NCBI RefSeq assembly: GCF_009650215.1
Contig: NZ_CP045851.1
Coordinates: forward strand, 2,383,001-2,447,000
From: Actinomarinicola tropica
GTDB taxonomy: Bacteria > Actinomycetota > Acidimicrobiia > Acidimicrobiales > SKKL01
Direction of reading: 5' to 3'
Length of the DNA stretch: 64,000 nt
Below, piece after piece: positions 41,561 through 50,158 of this stretch (position 1 is the first letter of the stretch; every line of letters starts with the position of its first letter). A program made the position numbers and the translations under genes. The notes beneath the pieces were generated by a model. It had not been told where the DNA came from. It did no database searches and saw only the letters and a list, made by a program, of their open reading frames with translations.

Positions 41561-43230
41561 ACCGCTGATGCCTCGTCGTCGTCCTCGCAGGGGTCGGCGA
41601 CGGCGTCGGAGATCCCTGCGAGGGGCGTGGGCGACATCACCACCTCGATGACCCCGGCCTCGGGGACGTCGATCACCGTCCAGCCGTCGTCGGGGTCCTC
41701 CTGCACGCACGCCGACCCCTCCACCGACCAGTGCGGGCTGTAGCGGAACCGCACGACCACCTCGCCCGGCTCGAGGACCCGGATGACCAGCCGATCGGCC
41801 GTCATCTCCTCCAGCTCCGCCGGGCCGCTCACCAGCGTGTCGCTGTTGATGACCTCCCACACCCGCCAGTTCTCGTTCTCCCACACCGGGCGGAGGAACG
41901 GCTGGCCCTGCTCGAGGAGGGCGACCTCGCCGGCGGCGCTGGGATCGATCTCGGCATCGGGCAGCGCCACGTAGCGCACGCCGTTCTCGCGGAGCCACCC
42001 GAAGAGCTCCATCGCGCTCGGGCCGCCCTCCTCGTAGAAGATCGGGTTCACGTCCCGGTCGAGCTGGCGCTCCCACCCCCGGGCCAGCGGAAGCTCGGGA
42101 GCGACGTGCGCCGCCTCCCAGTGGCGCCGGGTGAACGGGATCTCGACGCGGACCGGTTCGCCGGCATCGCTCCTGATCGCCTCGATCATCGGGGCGAAGT
42201 AGGCGGCGTCGACGGTCGGATCCGAGGCGGCGTGGCGCACCGCGTCGTCCGCGGGCGCCCACGCCCAGACCAACCCGGCCACGACGCCGACCACGGTCAG
42301 CGCCGTCCGGTCGCGCCAGCCGAGCACGACGCCGACGGGCAGCGCGAAGAACATCGGCAGCCGGGCCGCGTTTCCACCGACCGGCGTCGGCAGGAGGAAC
42401 GCCAGCACCACCATCACCGCGGTGACGAGCACCACGGACCGCACGGCCCGGTCGGTCGGGCGGCTGAGGACCACGACCGCTGCGAGAGCCACCATGCTCG
42501 CCACGACCCCACCCCACGCGAACGGGAACGTGCCGCCGGAGGGGAAGACGACGGCGAGTACGAGCACCGGACCCATGGCCGCGACGGCGAGGAGCGGGCC
42601 ACGACCCCGCACATCCTCCACGCGCAGCAGGTCGGCGGGCCGCTGCCACTGCGCGAGTGCGAGCCCGCCGGCGACCACGCCGAGGAACAGCGCGGCGACG
42701 GGGCTGGCCAGCCCGGTGGCCAGCGCAGCGAGGACCGCGAGCGGGAAGCGGCCGTGGGCCCAGGCGAGCAGCGACAGCAGCCCGACCGCCGCACCCAGCT
42801 GGAACGGCAGGCGTCCCACCGCCAGGTTCGCGCCCAGCGCGACGGCGAAGAGGGTCGCCCCGAGGCACGCACCGAGGGGATCGGGTCGAACCCGCTCGAG
42901 CAGGGCACGGAGCGCGCCTGCCGACACGCCGGCCGTGACGATCCCGACGACCCCCGCGCCGACGGTGGCGCCGAGGGCGGGCATGAACAGCGAGTACCCG
43001 ATCGTGTGGTGCCCGCCGTACCAGTGGTTGTTCCACACGGTGAACCCGTCACGCCGGAACATCTCGATGCGGAAGATCTGCGCCGGCCAGTCCGCCCCCC
43101 GCCACCCGGCGGCCAGGACGACGACGGCCACCGCCACCGCGACGACCGGGGGCAGCCACCGCATCGCCGCGACCACGGCGTCGTTCGACCACCGTCCCCC
43201 CGCCGGCGGCGCGCCGACCGTCGTCTGCAT
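41509..43230 (-). CDS. Polytopic membrane protein (YfhO/PTPS-related or GT-C-like), unknown function
   Basis: 573 residues with about ten membrane helices over the first 370 residues and a large soluble C-terminal domain. The motif VWNNHWYGGHHTIGYSLFMP just after the first helix recalls glycosyltransferase-C/YfhO-type proteins that modify cell wall sugars. The soluble part ends in a beta-rich segment (PEAGVIEVVMSPTPLAG). The last 17 codons are antisense to tRNA-Leu, so the stop could be an accident of that overlap. TAGCGT lies 7 nt before ATG at 43230 (leaderless pattern). Confidence 0.8.
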   Translation of the reverse strand: MQTTVGAPPAGGRWSNDAVVAAMRWLPPVVAVAVAVVVLAAGWRGADWPAQIFRIEMFRRDGFTVWNNHWYGGHHTIGYSLFMPALGATVGAGVVGIVTAGVSAGALRALLERVRPDPLGACLGATLFAVALGANLAVGRLPFQLGAAVGLLSLLAWAHGRFPLAVLAALATGLASPVAALFLGVVAGGLALAQWQRPADLLRVEDVRGRGPLLAVAAMGPVLVLAVVFPSGGTFPFAWGGVVASMVALAAVVVLSRPTDRAVRSVVLVTAVMVVLAFLLPTPVGGNAARLPMFFALPVGVVLGWRDRTALTVVGVVAGLVWAWAPADDAVRHAASDPTVDAAYFAPMIEAIRSDAGEPVRVEIPFTRRHWEAAHVAPELPLARGWERQLDRDVNPIFYEEGGPSAMELFGWLRENGVRYVALPDAEIDPSAAGEVALLEQGQPFLRPVWENENWRVWEVINSDTLVSGPAELEEMTADRLVIRVLEPGEVVVRFRYSPHWSVEGSACVQEDPDDGWTVIDVPEAGVIEVVMSPTPLAGISDAVADPCEDDDEASAVGADGGTRTPMPFGTRT

Positions 43231-43243
43231 CGACCGCACGCTA
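43231..43243 (-). promoter_or_regulatory. Candidate leaderless -10 for the 43230 gene
   Basis: TAGCGT (43243-43238, minus strand), 7 nt, then ATG at 43230. Confidence 0.45.
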
Positions 43244-43273
43244 ACCGGACCGCCTGCGCCGACGGACCTCGGA

Positions 43274-43288
43274 TAGGGTCGGGCCGCC
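43274..43288 (+). promoter_or_regulatory. Candidate leaderless -10 for the 43289 gene
   Basis: TAGGGT (43274-43279), 9 nt, then ATG at 43289. Confidence 0.4.
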
Positions 43289-43843
43289 ATGAGCTCGCGC
43301 CGATCTGGAGGTGCCGTGCGGCGCGTCGCGCGTCTCCCGCTGGTCCTGACGACCGTCGTCGTCCTCGTCGCCACCCTCGCGGGGTGCACCGACGACGGCC
43401 CCGAGGGCGCCGCGGAGGACCCGACCCAGCGGCTCGTGGAGATCTACGCCGCGGCCATCGAGTCCGTCGTCGACGAGGCCCGGGCCCGTCCCGACGACGA
43501 CGCCGACGCCATCACCCTCTTCCTCGAGGTCCGCGACGACGTCGAGGTGAGCGCCGAGGTGCAGGTCGGCGTGGTCGGCGCCCTCGAGCCGTGGGCCTCG
43601 GTCCGGTTCATCGACAGCCTCGAGGAGGCCGTCGCCGTCGACGACGACGAGGCGCCCGTGCGCAACGACGGCATGCTCATCGGGCTCGGGGCGGTCGGCG
43701 AGGGGGCGACGTCCACGACGGTCATGATCGATCGCTACGAGGGCCCGGAGGCCACCACGGTCTTCGAGATCGACGTCCAGCGCCGTGCCGGCGAGTGGAC
43801 GGTGGACGGCACCCCGCGCACCGTCGCCGTCGATGCCCCCTGA
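43289..43843 (+). CDS. Lipoprotein, unknown function
   Basis: 184 residues. Signal RRVARLPLVLTTVVVLVATL and lipobox TLAGC predict a lipid-anchored exported protein. The mature domain is alternating beta and helix (QRLVEIYAAAIESVVDEARA, DAITLFLEVRDDVEVSAE, GALEPWASVRFIDSLEEAVA) and ends in a beta hairpin (EWTVDGTPRTVAV). No family is recognised. It overlaps the HAD gene start by 11 nt, so the two are co-transcribed. TAGGGT lies 9 nt before ATG at 43289. It is divergent from the membrane protein gene at 43230. Confidence 0.75.
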   Translation: MSSRRSGGAVRRVARLPLVLTTVVVLVATLAGCTDDGPEGAAEDPTQRLVEIYAAAIESVVDEARARPDDDADAITLFLEVRDDVEVSAEVQVGVVGALEPWASVRFIDSLEEAVAVDDDEAPVRNDGMLIGLGAVGEGATSTTVMIDRYEGPEATTVFEIDVQRRAGEWTVDGTPRTVAVDAP

Positions 43844-44576
43844 CTCGCTGCCGTCGGTGATCGCCGGGGTCAGCCTCGACGCCGGCGGCGTGCTCGCTCT
43901 GCCCTCGGTGGCGGAGCCCCTCGAGCGTCGAGGCGTCGCCGCCACGCCGGCGACGGTGCTCCACGCCCACCACGCGGCGGTCGCGGTGGAGGACGCCCGT
44001 TTCCGGGGACGCACCGACGTGACCGACGGCCTCGGCGACGAGCGCCTCGCCTACTACCGGGCGTTCGGCCACGCGCTCGGCATCGACGGGGACGACGCCG
44101 ACGCCCTGGCGGCCGAGCTCGACGAGATCGCCCGCAGCGGCACCCCGTGGCGGATCGTCGCCCCCGGCGCCACCGAGGTCGTCGGCGCTCTCGACGCGCT
44201 CGGCGTGCGCGTGGTGGTCGTCAGCAACTCCGACGGCACCGTGCACCGCCACCTCGCCGAGATGGGGATCTGCCAGGTGGGGCCGGGCCCGGCCGGTGAG
44301 GTCGCGGCCATCGTCGACTCCCACGTGGTGGGCGTCCGCAAGCCCGACCCGGCGATCTTCGACCACGCCGTCGCCGCCCTGGGCTGCGAGCGGTCGGCGA
44401 CCGTCCACGTCGGCGACACGGTGGCGTTCGACGTCGCCAGCGCCCGCGCCGCCGGCCTCGGCAGCGTCCACTACGACGCCACCGGCCGGTGCACGGACGA
44501 CGACCACGCCCACGTGCGGTCGCTCGACGAGCTCGTGGCGCTGGTCGCCGCACACCGACCCGCGCCCTCCGCCTAG
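43833..44576 (+). CDS. HAD-superfamily hydrolase
   Basis: 247 residues. Motif I is IAGVSLDAGGVLALPS; in most HAD phosphatases it reads DxDGT, and here the second Asp is replaced (D-A-G-G-V), as in HAD-IA groups. Motif II VVVVSNSDGTVH, motif III HVVGVRKPDPAIFDHA, and motif IV VHVGDTVAFDVASARAAGL are present. The long N-terminal cap is helical. Substrate unknown. Its start overlaps the lipoprotein gene by 11 nt; its end overlaps the MFS gene by 4 nt on the opposite strand. Confidence 0.85.
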   Translation: MPPDSLPSVIAGVSLDAGGVLALPSVAEPLERRGVAATPATVLHAHHAAVAVEDARFRGRTDVTDGLGDERLAYYRAFGHALGIDGDDADALAAELDEIARSGTPWRIVAPGATEVVGALDALGVRVVVVSNSDGTVHRHLAEMGICQVGPGPAGEVAAIVDSHVVGVRKPDPAIFDHAVAALGCERSATVHVGDTVAFDVASARAAGLGSVHYDATGRCTDDDHAHVRSLDELVALVAAHRPAPSA

Positions 44577-46147
44577 GACGCCGGCGGCGGGCCACCCTCG
44601 CAGCACAGCTCGACGCACGCCGCGGCCAGCTCGATCGCCCGCAGCGTCGCCCCCTCGCCGAGGTCCTCCGGGGCCGCCGCGGCGACGACCATCCCCTCCA
44701 TCTCGAGGAGGGCGTCGGTCAGGCGCGGATCCTCCGCGACGCAGGTGCGCCGGACCGCGTCGAGCGCCGCGGCCGCGACCGCGATCGCCTGTCGGTCCGA
44801 GCCCCGGTCGGCGAGCCAACGGGCCGTCGCGACGAGCTGGGCGGGCAGGGGGACGTCCTCCTCCTCGTCGTGGCGGTCGACGGGCAGAACGGTGCTCCAC
44901 TGACCCCACCGGCGGCGGACCGCGGCCCGTGCACCGGTGCCGAACGCCACGGCGCCGACGGCGAGCACGCCACCGAGCAGGTAGAGGCCGACGACGTTCG
45001 ACGGCCGCACGAGCACCGGTAGGAGGGCACCGACGACCCAGGTGAGCTGGAGCCGGGCCTCGAACCGGGCGAAGGTGCGCCCACGCTCGGCATCCGGTGC
45101 CTCCCGCTGGACGAGGCTGTCGAACCCCTGGCGGGCGAGGCTCGCGGCCATGCCGAGGACGAGAGCGACGACGAGGAGGCTCGGGGTGACGAAGCCCTTC
45201 GGCACGAGCAGCGCGACGACCGCCGGGGCGATGAGCGTGACCTCGAGGATGTGCTCCTCGATGAGGAGCCGCCGCAACGCCGGACCGATGAACGTGGCCG
45301 CGAAGCCGCCGATGCCACCGGCAGCGGCGACGGCGCCGAACACCCAGGTCGGCTCACCCGCCGCCTTGAGGGTGAACGCGGCGAAGAACGCGAAGTAGCC
45401 GACCGCCCCCCGTACGAGCGCCATCGACGACAGGCCGAGGACGAGGGTGGGGTTCCGCAGCTCCTGCGCCTCGATGAAGCGCCGGCCGGGCGTGAGCGAC
45501 GGCCGCGGCGCCTTGCGGATGGTGAGCGCCGCGACGGTGGCACCGCCGTAGGCCGCCGCGCCCACCCACAGCACCGCGGGGGCGCTGAACAGCCCGAGGA
45601 TGCTCGCCGCCGTCACACCGCCGACCGCGCCCGCCACCGCGGCGACGCGCGACAGGGCGGCGTTGGAGGCGACCAGCTTCTCGTGGTCGGTGATGAGGCG
45701 GGGCACGAGGGCGCTCTTGGCCACGGCATGGGTCTTGTTCAGGACCAGGATCGTGAACGCCAGGGGGTACAGGAACAGGCTGCGCAGGTGGAAGGCGAGG
45801 GTCAGGCAGAGCACCGCGCGGAGCACGCAGGCCGCGACGATCACCACCCGGTGCCCGCCCTTGATGCGATCGACGAACGGCCCGATGAGCGGCGCGACCA
45901 CCGCGAACGGAGCCATCGTCACCGCCAGGTAGAGGATGATCCGCGGACGGGCGGCGTCGATCGAGAGGTTGAAGAACAGCGACCCGGCGAGCGACACCGC
46001 GACGAAGGCGTCGGCGGCGGAGCTGCCGAAGGTCGTGTAGGCGAGGCGCTCGATGGCCTCCGGCCCCACGGCGCGCCGGATGCGCGCCACCACCTTCCGC
46101 CCCAGAGGTTCCGCTACCGGTGCGGTCTCGATCGGATGTCCTCCCAC
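44573..46147 (-). CDS. MFS-type transporter with cytoplasmic C-terminal extension
   Basis: 524 residues. About eleven or twelve hydrophobic segments (for example AADAFVAVSLAGSLFFNLS, IILYLAVTMAPFAVVAPLIG, VVALLVPKGFVTPSLLVVAL). The loop after helices 2-3, PLIGPFVDRIKGGHR, is a GxxxDRxGR-like MFS motif. A roughly 110-residue soluble C-terminus (DEEEDVPLPAQLVATARWLA, AIAVAAAALDAVRR) is unlike standard MFS exporters. Substrate unknown. The start is uncertain: GTG at 46147 is the nearest in-frame candidate. It is divergent from the aldolase gene (41 nt). Confidence 0.8.
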   Translation of the reverse strand: MGGHPIETAPVAEPLGRKVVARIRRAVGPEAIERLAYTTFGSSAADAFVAVSLAGSLFFNLSIDAARPRIILYLAVTMAPFAVVAPLIGPFVDRIKGGHRVVIVAACVLRAVLCLTLAFHLRSLFLYPLAFTILVLNKTHAVAKSALVPRLITDHEKLVASNAALSRVAAVAGAVGGVTAASILGLFSAPAVLWVGAAAYGGATVAALTIRKAPRPSLTPGRRFIEAQELRNPTLVLGLSSMALVRGAVGYFAFFAAFTLKAAGEPTWVFGAVAAAGGIGGFAATFIGPALRRLLIEEHILEVTLIAPAVVALLVPKGFVTPSLLVVALVLGMAASLARQGFDSLVQREAPDAERGRTFARFEARLQLTWVVGALLPVLVRPSNVVGLYLLGGVLAVGAVAFGTGARAAVRRRWGQWSTVLPVDRHDEEEDVPLPAQLVATARWLADRGSDRQAIAVAAAALDAVRRTCVAEDPRLTDALLEMEGMVVAAAAPEDLGEGATLRAIELAAACVELCCEGGPPPAS

Positions 46148-46173
46148 AGCGGCGTCGTCCCCATCATGCCCGG

Positions 46174-46187
46174 TAGCGTCGCTCGGC
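46174..46187 (+). promoter_or_regulatory. Candidate leaderless -10 for the 46188 gene
   Basis: TAGCGT (46174-46179), 8 nt, then GTG at 46188. Confidence 0.45.
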
Positions 46188-47192
46188 GTGACCGACCGAC
46201 CGAGCACCCCTGCCCTCCTCGTCGAGCTCGACACCTTCGATGCGAACCTGGCGGCGATGGGCGCCCGCCACCCCGGACCTGCGCTGCGCACCCACGTGAA
46301 GGCCTTCAAGTCCACGGCGATGGCGGCCCGGGTGGCCGCGGCGGGACACCCCACCTTCTGCTGCGCCACCATCCGGGAGGTGGAGGGCATGGCCGCGGCG
46401 GGCCTCGGCGAGGATCTGCTGCTCGCCAACGAGGTGCTCGACGCCCGCCGACTCGGTGCCGTCGCCGACGCCGGCGCCCGCGTGACGGTCGCGGTCGACT
46501 CCGAGGAGACCGTCCGGGCCGCCGCCGACGGCGGCGTGCGCGAGGTGCTCGTCGACGTCAACGTCGGTCTTCCCCGCTGCGGCTGCGACCCGGGCGACGC
46601 CGGGCGGATCGCCGATCTCGCCCGGGCGGCGAGGCTCGAGGTCCGCGGGGTGATGGGCTACGAGGGCCACGTCGTCGGGCTGGAGGACCGCGCCGCGCGC
46701 CTCGCGGGCGTCGAGGCCGCGATGGAGCTGCTCCTCGCGGCCCACGCCGACGTCGGCGGCGACGTCGTGTCGGCCGGCGGCACCGGCACGTGGGACATCA
46801 ACACGTGGGCGACCGAGATCCAGGCCGGGTCGTTCCTGCTCATGGACACCGCCTACGGGCAGCTCGACCTGCCGTTCCGCCAGGCGCTGTTCGTGCTCGG
46901 CCGGGTGATCTCGGTCAACCGGGCGCAGGGCTACGCGGTGGCCGACGTCGGCCTGAAGTCGCTCGGCATGGACCACGGCAACCCCACCATCGACGGGCAC
47001 CGGGTGTGGTTCTGCTCCGACGAGCACGTGACGTTCGCGCCGTCGGGCGACACCGACCTGCCCGCGGTCGGCGACCTCGTCCGCGTCGTCCCCGCGCACG
47101 TCGACCCGACCGTCGCCCGACACGAGCGGTTCACGGTCGCGCGGGGGGACGACGTCGTCGACGAGTGGCCGGTCGACCTGCGCCACTGGTGA
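46188..47192 (+). CDS. D-threonine aldolase/D-serine dehydratase-like PLP enzyme
   Basis: 334 residues with an alanine-racemase-like PLP barrel followed by a C-terminal beta domain. The PLP Lys is in LRTHVKAFKSTAMAARVA. The distal metal site reads VVPAHVDPTVARHERF. D-serine dehydratases have HxC here, whereas the Alcaligenes D-threonine aldolase uses His and Asp; HVD favours the aldolase type (from memory of the family). Substrate preference is inferred only. TAGCGT lies 8 nt before GTG at 46188. Confidence 0.8.
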   Translation: MTDRPSTPALLVELDTFDANLAAMGARHPGPALRTHVKAFKSTAMAARVAAAGHPTFCCATIREVEGMAAAGLGEDLLLANEVLDARRLGAVADAGARVTVAVDSEETVRAAADGGVREVLVDVNVGLPRCGCDPGDAGRIADLARAARLEVRGVMGYEGHVVGLEDRAARLAGVEAAMELLLAAHADVGGDVVSAGGTGTWDINTWATEIQAGSFLLMDTAYGQLDLPFRQALFVLGRVISVNRAQGYAVADVGLKSLGMDHGNPTIDGHRVWFCSDEHVTFAPSGDTDLPAVGDLVRVVPAHVDPTVARHERFTVARGDDVVDEWPVDLRHW

Positions 47193-47236
47193 CGGGGTAG
47201 CTTGCGACCTCCGACCCGGCGACCCAGGAGGGACCG

Positions 47237-47650
47237 ATGAGCTGGCTCAAGGAGTTCAAGGAGTTCATCAACCGCGGCAACGTGGTCGACCTGGCGGTGG
47301 CCGTCGTGCTCGCCGCGGCGTTCGGCGCCGTCGTCACCTCGTTCGTCGACGACATCCTCATGCAGATCATCGCCGCCCTCGGCGGCCAGCCCGACTTCTC
47401 GGCGCTCACGATCGACATCGGCGACGGCCAGATCCGCTACGGCGCGTTCCTCACCGCGCTCATCAGCTTCCTCATCATCGCCTGGGCGGTGTTCCTCGTG
47501 GTCAAGGCGATCAACCGCATGCAGACGATGCGCATGCGCGGCGAGACCCCGGTCGAGGAAGAGCCCGCGCCGACGCCGGAGCAGGTCCTGCTCGCCGAGA
47601 TCCGCGACCTCCTCGCGGCCCAGCAGGGCGGCGCCCCGCCGGTGATCTGA
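47237..47650 (+). CDS. mscL: Large-conductance mechanosensitive channel
   Basis: 137 residues, homopentameric emergency valve for hypo-osmotic shock. Signature: KEFKEFINRGNVVDLAVAVV (N-terminal helix and start of TM1), then a periplasmic loop (FSALTIDIGDGQIRYGAFL) and TM2 (ALISFLIIAWAVFLVVKAIN). The C-terminal cytoplasmic bundle ends TPEQVLLAEIRDLLAAQ. GGAGGG lies about 5 nt before ATG at 47237. Convergent with ppa, 6 nt apart. Confidence 0.94.
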   Translation: MSWLKEFKEFINRGNVVDLAVAVVLAAAFGAVVTSFVDDILMQIIAALGGQPDFSALTIDIGDGQIRYGAFLTALISFLIIAWAVFLVVKAINRMQTMRMRGETPVEEEPAPTPEQVLLAEIRDLLAAQQGGAPPVI

Positions 47651-47656
47651 CCGAGG

Positions 47657-48157
47657 TCAGTGCCCGGCGTCGGCGAACCGACGCCGGGAGTCCTCGATCT
47701 CCCGCCAGGCGGCCTCGACGCCCTCCCAGTCCCGCACCGCGGTGTGCTTGTGGGGCTCGAGGGCCTTGTAGACCTCGAAGAAGTGGCCGATCTCCGACAG
47801 CAGGTGCGGTCGGATGTCGTCGAGGTCCTGGATCTCGTCGTAGCGCTCGTCGCCGTGAGGCACCGAGAGGATCTTGGCGTCCGGTCCCGCCTCGTCGCGC
47901 ATCCAGAAGACCCCGATCGGCCGGGCCTTGATGTGGACGCCCGGGAACGTCGGCTCCTCGAGGATGACGAGCACGTCGAGCGGGTCGCCGTCCTCGGCGA
48001 GGGTGTCGGGGACGAACCCGTAGTCGGCCGGGTACCGCATGGCGGTGAACAGGTGCCGGTCGAGCCAGACCGCACCGGTCTCGTGGTCGATCTCGTACTT
48101 GTTCCGGGACCCCTGCGGGATCTCGATGATGGCCTCGATGGAGTCGGAGTCGGTCAT
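47657..48157 (-). CDS. ppa: Inorganic pyrophosphatase (family I)
   Basis: Hydrolyses PPi released by biosynthesis. 166 residues, the family I length. Signature: EIPQGSRNKYEIDHETGAVW, DYGFVPDTLAEDGDPLDVLV (the D-G-D-P-L-D-V metal motif), and HFFEVYKALE. Its ATG overlaps the upstream rdgB stop (ATGA at 48154-48157). Order on the transcript: rph, rdgB, ppa, a logical set because RdgB releases PPi. A hairpin at 47663-47688 lies in its last codons. Confidence 0.96.
   Translation of the reverse strand: MTDSDSIEAIIEIPQGSRNKYEIDHETGAVWLDRHLFTAMRYPADYGFVPDTLAEDGDPLDVLVILEEPTFPGVHIKARPIGVFWMRDEAGPDAKILSVPHGDERYDEIQDLDDIRPHLLSEIGHFFEVYKALEPHKHTAVRDWEGVEAAWREIEDSRRRFADAGH
47663..47688 (+). terminator. 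Terminator hairpin behind mscL
   Basis: Perfect 11-bp stem CCCGGCGTCGG / CCGACGCCGGG with tetraloop CGAA, 12 nt after the mscL stop. It overlaps the last codons of the convergent ppa, so those codons double as a terminator. Confidence 0.7.
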
Positions 48158-48759
48158 GACGCCTCGGTTTCGCTGAGTCGATCGGCCAGGGCCCGGAGGG
48201 CGCGGCCGCGGTGGGAGATGGCGTTCTTCTCGTCGGCGGACATCTCGGCGAAGGTGCGGCCGTCGCCGTCGTCGGGGACGAACAGCGGGTCGTAGCCGAA
48301 GCCAGCGCCGCCGCGCAGCTCCGAGGCGATGGTGCCCTCGACGGCGCCGTCGGCGATCACCTCGGTGCCGTCGGGTCGGCGGAGGACGAGCACGGTGCGG
48401 AACCGGGCCCGCCGCTGGTCTCCCTCGGTGGCGCCGAGGCGGTCGAGCTCGGCGAGCAGCTGGCGGCGGTTGGCCACCGGATCCTCCTCCGGTCCGGCGA
48501 AGCGGGCGCTGCGCACACCGGGGGCGCCGTCGAGCGCGTCGACCTCGAGCCCGGTGTCGTCCGCCAGCGCCGGCTGGCCCGTGGCGTCGCAGATGGCGAC
48601 GGCCTTCAGTCGGGCGTTGCCCTCGAGCGTGTCGGCGTCCTCCACCACGTCGGGGACGTGGTCGGGTCGCGGCTCGACCTCGACGGTGCCCGCGAGCACG
48701 GCGGCGATCTCCGCGGCCTTCCCCGGGTTGGCCGTGGCGAGCACGACCCGGTCGGTCAT
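48154..48759 (-). CDS. rdgB: RdgB/HAM1-family XTP/dITP pyrophosphatase
   Basis: Removes deaminated purine nucleotides (XTP, dITP) to protect DNA. 201 residues. Signature: [39 protein letters not shown] (DDTGL metal/catalytic motif), and [15 protein letters not shown] with the conserved SHRxxAL. It overlaps rph (4 nt, upstream) and ppa (4 nt, downstream). Confidence 0.95.
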   Translation of the reverse strand: MTDRVVLATANPGKAAEIAAVLAGTVEVEPRPDHVPDVVEDADTLEGNARLKAVAICDATGQPALADDTGLEVDALDGAPGVRSARFAGPEEDPVANRRQLLAELDRLGATEGDQRRARFRTVLVLRRPDGTEVIADGAVEGTIASELRGGAGFGYDPLFVPDDGDGRTFAEMSADEKNAISHRGRALRALADRLSETEAS

Positions 48760-49508
48760 CGGGGGTCCGGCGCGGCGGCGACCACCTCGCGCTGCATGCC
48801 GACGATCGTCGCGATCCCACCCTCGGCCAGGCCGAGGAGGGCGTCGAGCTCGGCACGGGAGTACGGCGCGCCCTCGGCCGTGCCCTGCACCTCGACGAAG
48901 CCGCCCGCACCGGTCATGACGACGTTCATGTCGACCTCGGCCCGGGAGTCCTCCTCGTAGGGCAGGTCGAGCCGGGGCTGGCCGTCGATGATGCCGACCG
49001 AGATCGCGGCGCAGGCGTCGGTGATCGGGTTGGCGGCCAGACGGCCGGTGGCGACGAGGCGGCTGCACGCGTCGTGCAGCGCGACCCACGCGCCGCAGAT
49101 CGAGGCCGTGCGCGTGCCCCCGTCGGCCTGGAGCACGTCGCAGTCGAGGAGGATCTGCCGCTCGCCGAGCGCCTCCATGTCGGTGACGGCCCGCAGCGCC
49201 CGGCCGATGAGCCGCTGGATCTCCTGGGTGCGGCCCGACGGCTTGCCGTCCTTCACCTCGCGGCGGATGCGCTCGGGGCTCGCCCCGGGCAGCATCGAGT
49301 ACTCGGCGGTGACCCACCCCTTCCCGGATCCCTTCATCCAGCGGGGCACGTCCTCGTCGACCGACGCGGTGCAGAGCACCCGGGTCTGGCCGAACGAGAC
49401 GAGGACCGACCCGGCGGCCATCGTCGTGAAGTCCCGCTGGAACGTGATTGGGCGGAGCTCGTCGGGGGTGCGCCCGTCGGCGCGGCGGCTGGCATCTGGG
49501 GTGGTCAC
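48756..49508 (-). CDS. rph: RNase PH
   Basis: 3'-5' phosphorolytic exoribonuclease that trims tRNA 3' ends. 250 residues, hexameric family. Landmarks: [76 protein letters not shown] and the C-terminal [17 protein letters not shown] at 49508 follows TACGAT by 7 nt (leaderless pattern). First gene of rph-rdgB-ppa, each overlapping the next by 4 nt. Confidence 0.96.
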   Translation of the reverse strand: MTTPDASRRADGRTPDELRPITFQRDFTTMAAGSVLVSFGQTRVLCTASVDEDVPRWMKGSGKGWVTAEYSMLPGASPERIRREVKDGKPSGRTQEIQRLIGRALRAVTDMEALGERQILLDCDVLQADGGTRTASICGAWVALHDACSRLVATGRLAANPITDACAAISVGIIDGQPRLDLPYEEDSRAEVDMNVVMTGAGGFVEVQGTAEGAPYSRAELDALLGLAEGGIATIVGMQREVVAAAPDPR

Positions 49509-49521
49509 GGCGCCGATCGTA
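49509..49521 (-). promoter_or_regulatory. Candidate leaderless -10 of rph
   Basis: TACGAT (49521-49516, minus strand), 7 nt, then GTG at 49508. Confidence 0.5.
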
Positions 49522-49591
49522 GAACCGTGGGCGACGCCCTCCTCGCGGTCGTAGGGTGACGCCGCTCGCAGCTGCGCAAGGAGGAGGACCC

Positions 49592-50158
49592 ATGTCGACC
49601 CTCTCGGATCGGACGGGAACCGCACTCGTCGTCGTCGACGTGCAGAACGGCGTGGTGGCAGGGGCCCATGACCGCGACGGCGTCGTCGCCAACATCCGCA
49701 CGCTGGTGGAGCGCGCCCGCGCCGCTGACGTGCCCGTCGTGTGGGTGCAGCACGACGACGAGGAGCTCGAGCGGGGCTCGGACGCCTGGCAGATCGTGCC
49801 CGACCTCGTCCCCGCCGACGGCGAGGCGCGCATCGAGAAGCAGTACGGCGACTCCTTCGAGGCGACCGACCTCGAGGCGCAGCTCGCCGCCCGGGGCGTG
49901 GGCCACCTCGTCGTCACCGGCGCGCAGACCGACGCCTGCGTCCGGTCGACGATCCACGGGGCGTTCGTGCGGGGCTACGACGTCACGCTCGTCGCCGACG
50001 CCCACACCACCGAGGACCTCACCGCCTACGGAGCTCCGCCGCCCGACCAGGTGATCGCCCACGCCAACCTCTACTGGAACTTCCAGAGCGCGCCCGGCCG
50101 CCGAGCCACGGTCGCCTCCGCCGCGGACGTCGCCCTCGACGCCCCGGCGACCGCCTAG
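49592..50158 (+). CDS. Isochorismatase-like cysteine hydrolase
   Basis: 188 residues. Catalytic triad of the family: Asp in [14 protein letters not shown], Lys in [15 protein letters not shown], and Cys in [18 protein letters not shown] (the cis-peptide loop lies just before it). Substrates of relatives include nicotinamide, N-carbamoylsarcosine, isochorismate and ureidoacrylate; none can be singled out. GAGGAGGAC 4 nt before ATG at 49592. Divergent from rph and convergent with murI (4-nt overlap at 50155-50158). Confidence 0.87.
   Translation: MSTLSDRTGTALVVVDVQNGVVAGAHDRDGVVANIRTLVERARAADVPVVWVQHDDEELERGSDAWQIVPDLVPADGEARIEKQYGDSFEATDLEAQLAARGVGHLVVTGAQTDACVRSTIHGAFVRGYDVTLVADAHTTEDLTAYGAPPPDQVIAHANLYWNFQSAPGRRATVASAADVALDAPATA

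Noticed and set aside
41731-43860. Long plus-strand open frame opposite the membrane protein
   Set aside because: Antisense to strongly hydrophobic coding sequence; no domain, and it would overlap the lipoprotein gene start.
45251-47200. Long plus-strand open frame opposite the MFS gene
   Set aside because: Shadow frame of a multi-helix gene in very GC-rich DNA; it also overlaps the 46188 gene in another frame.
47647-47660. CTGACCGAGGTCAG palindrome across the mscL and ppa stop codons
   Set aside because: Too short a loop for a hairpin; it is a side effect of the TGA and TCA stop codons, and the adjacent 11-bp hairpin is far stronger.
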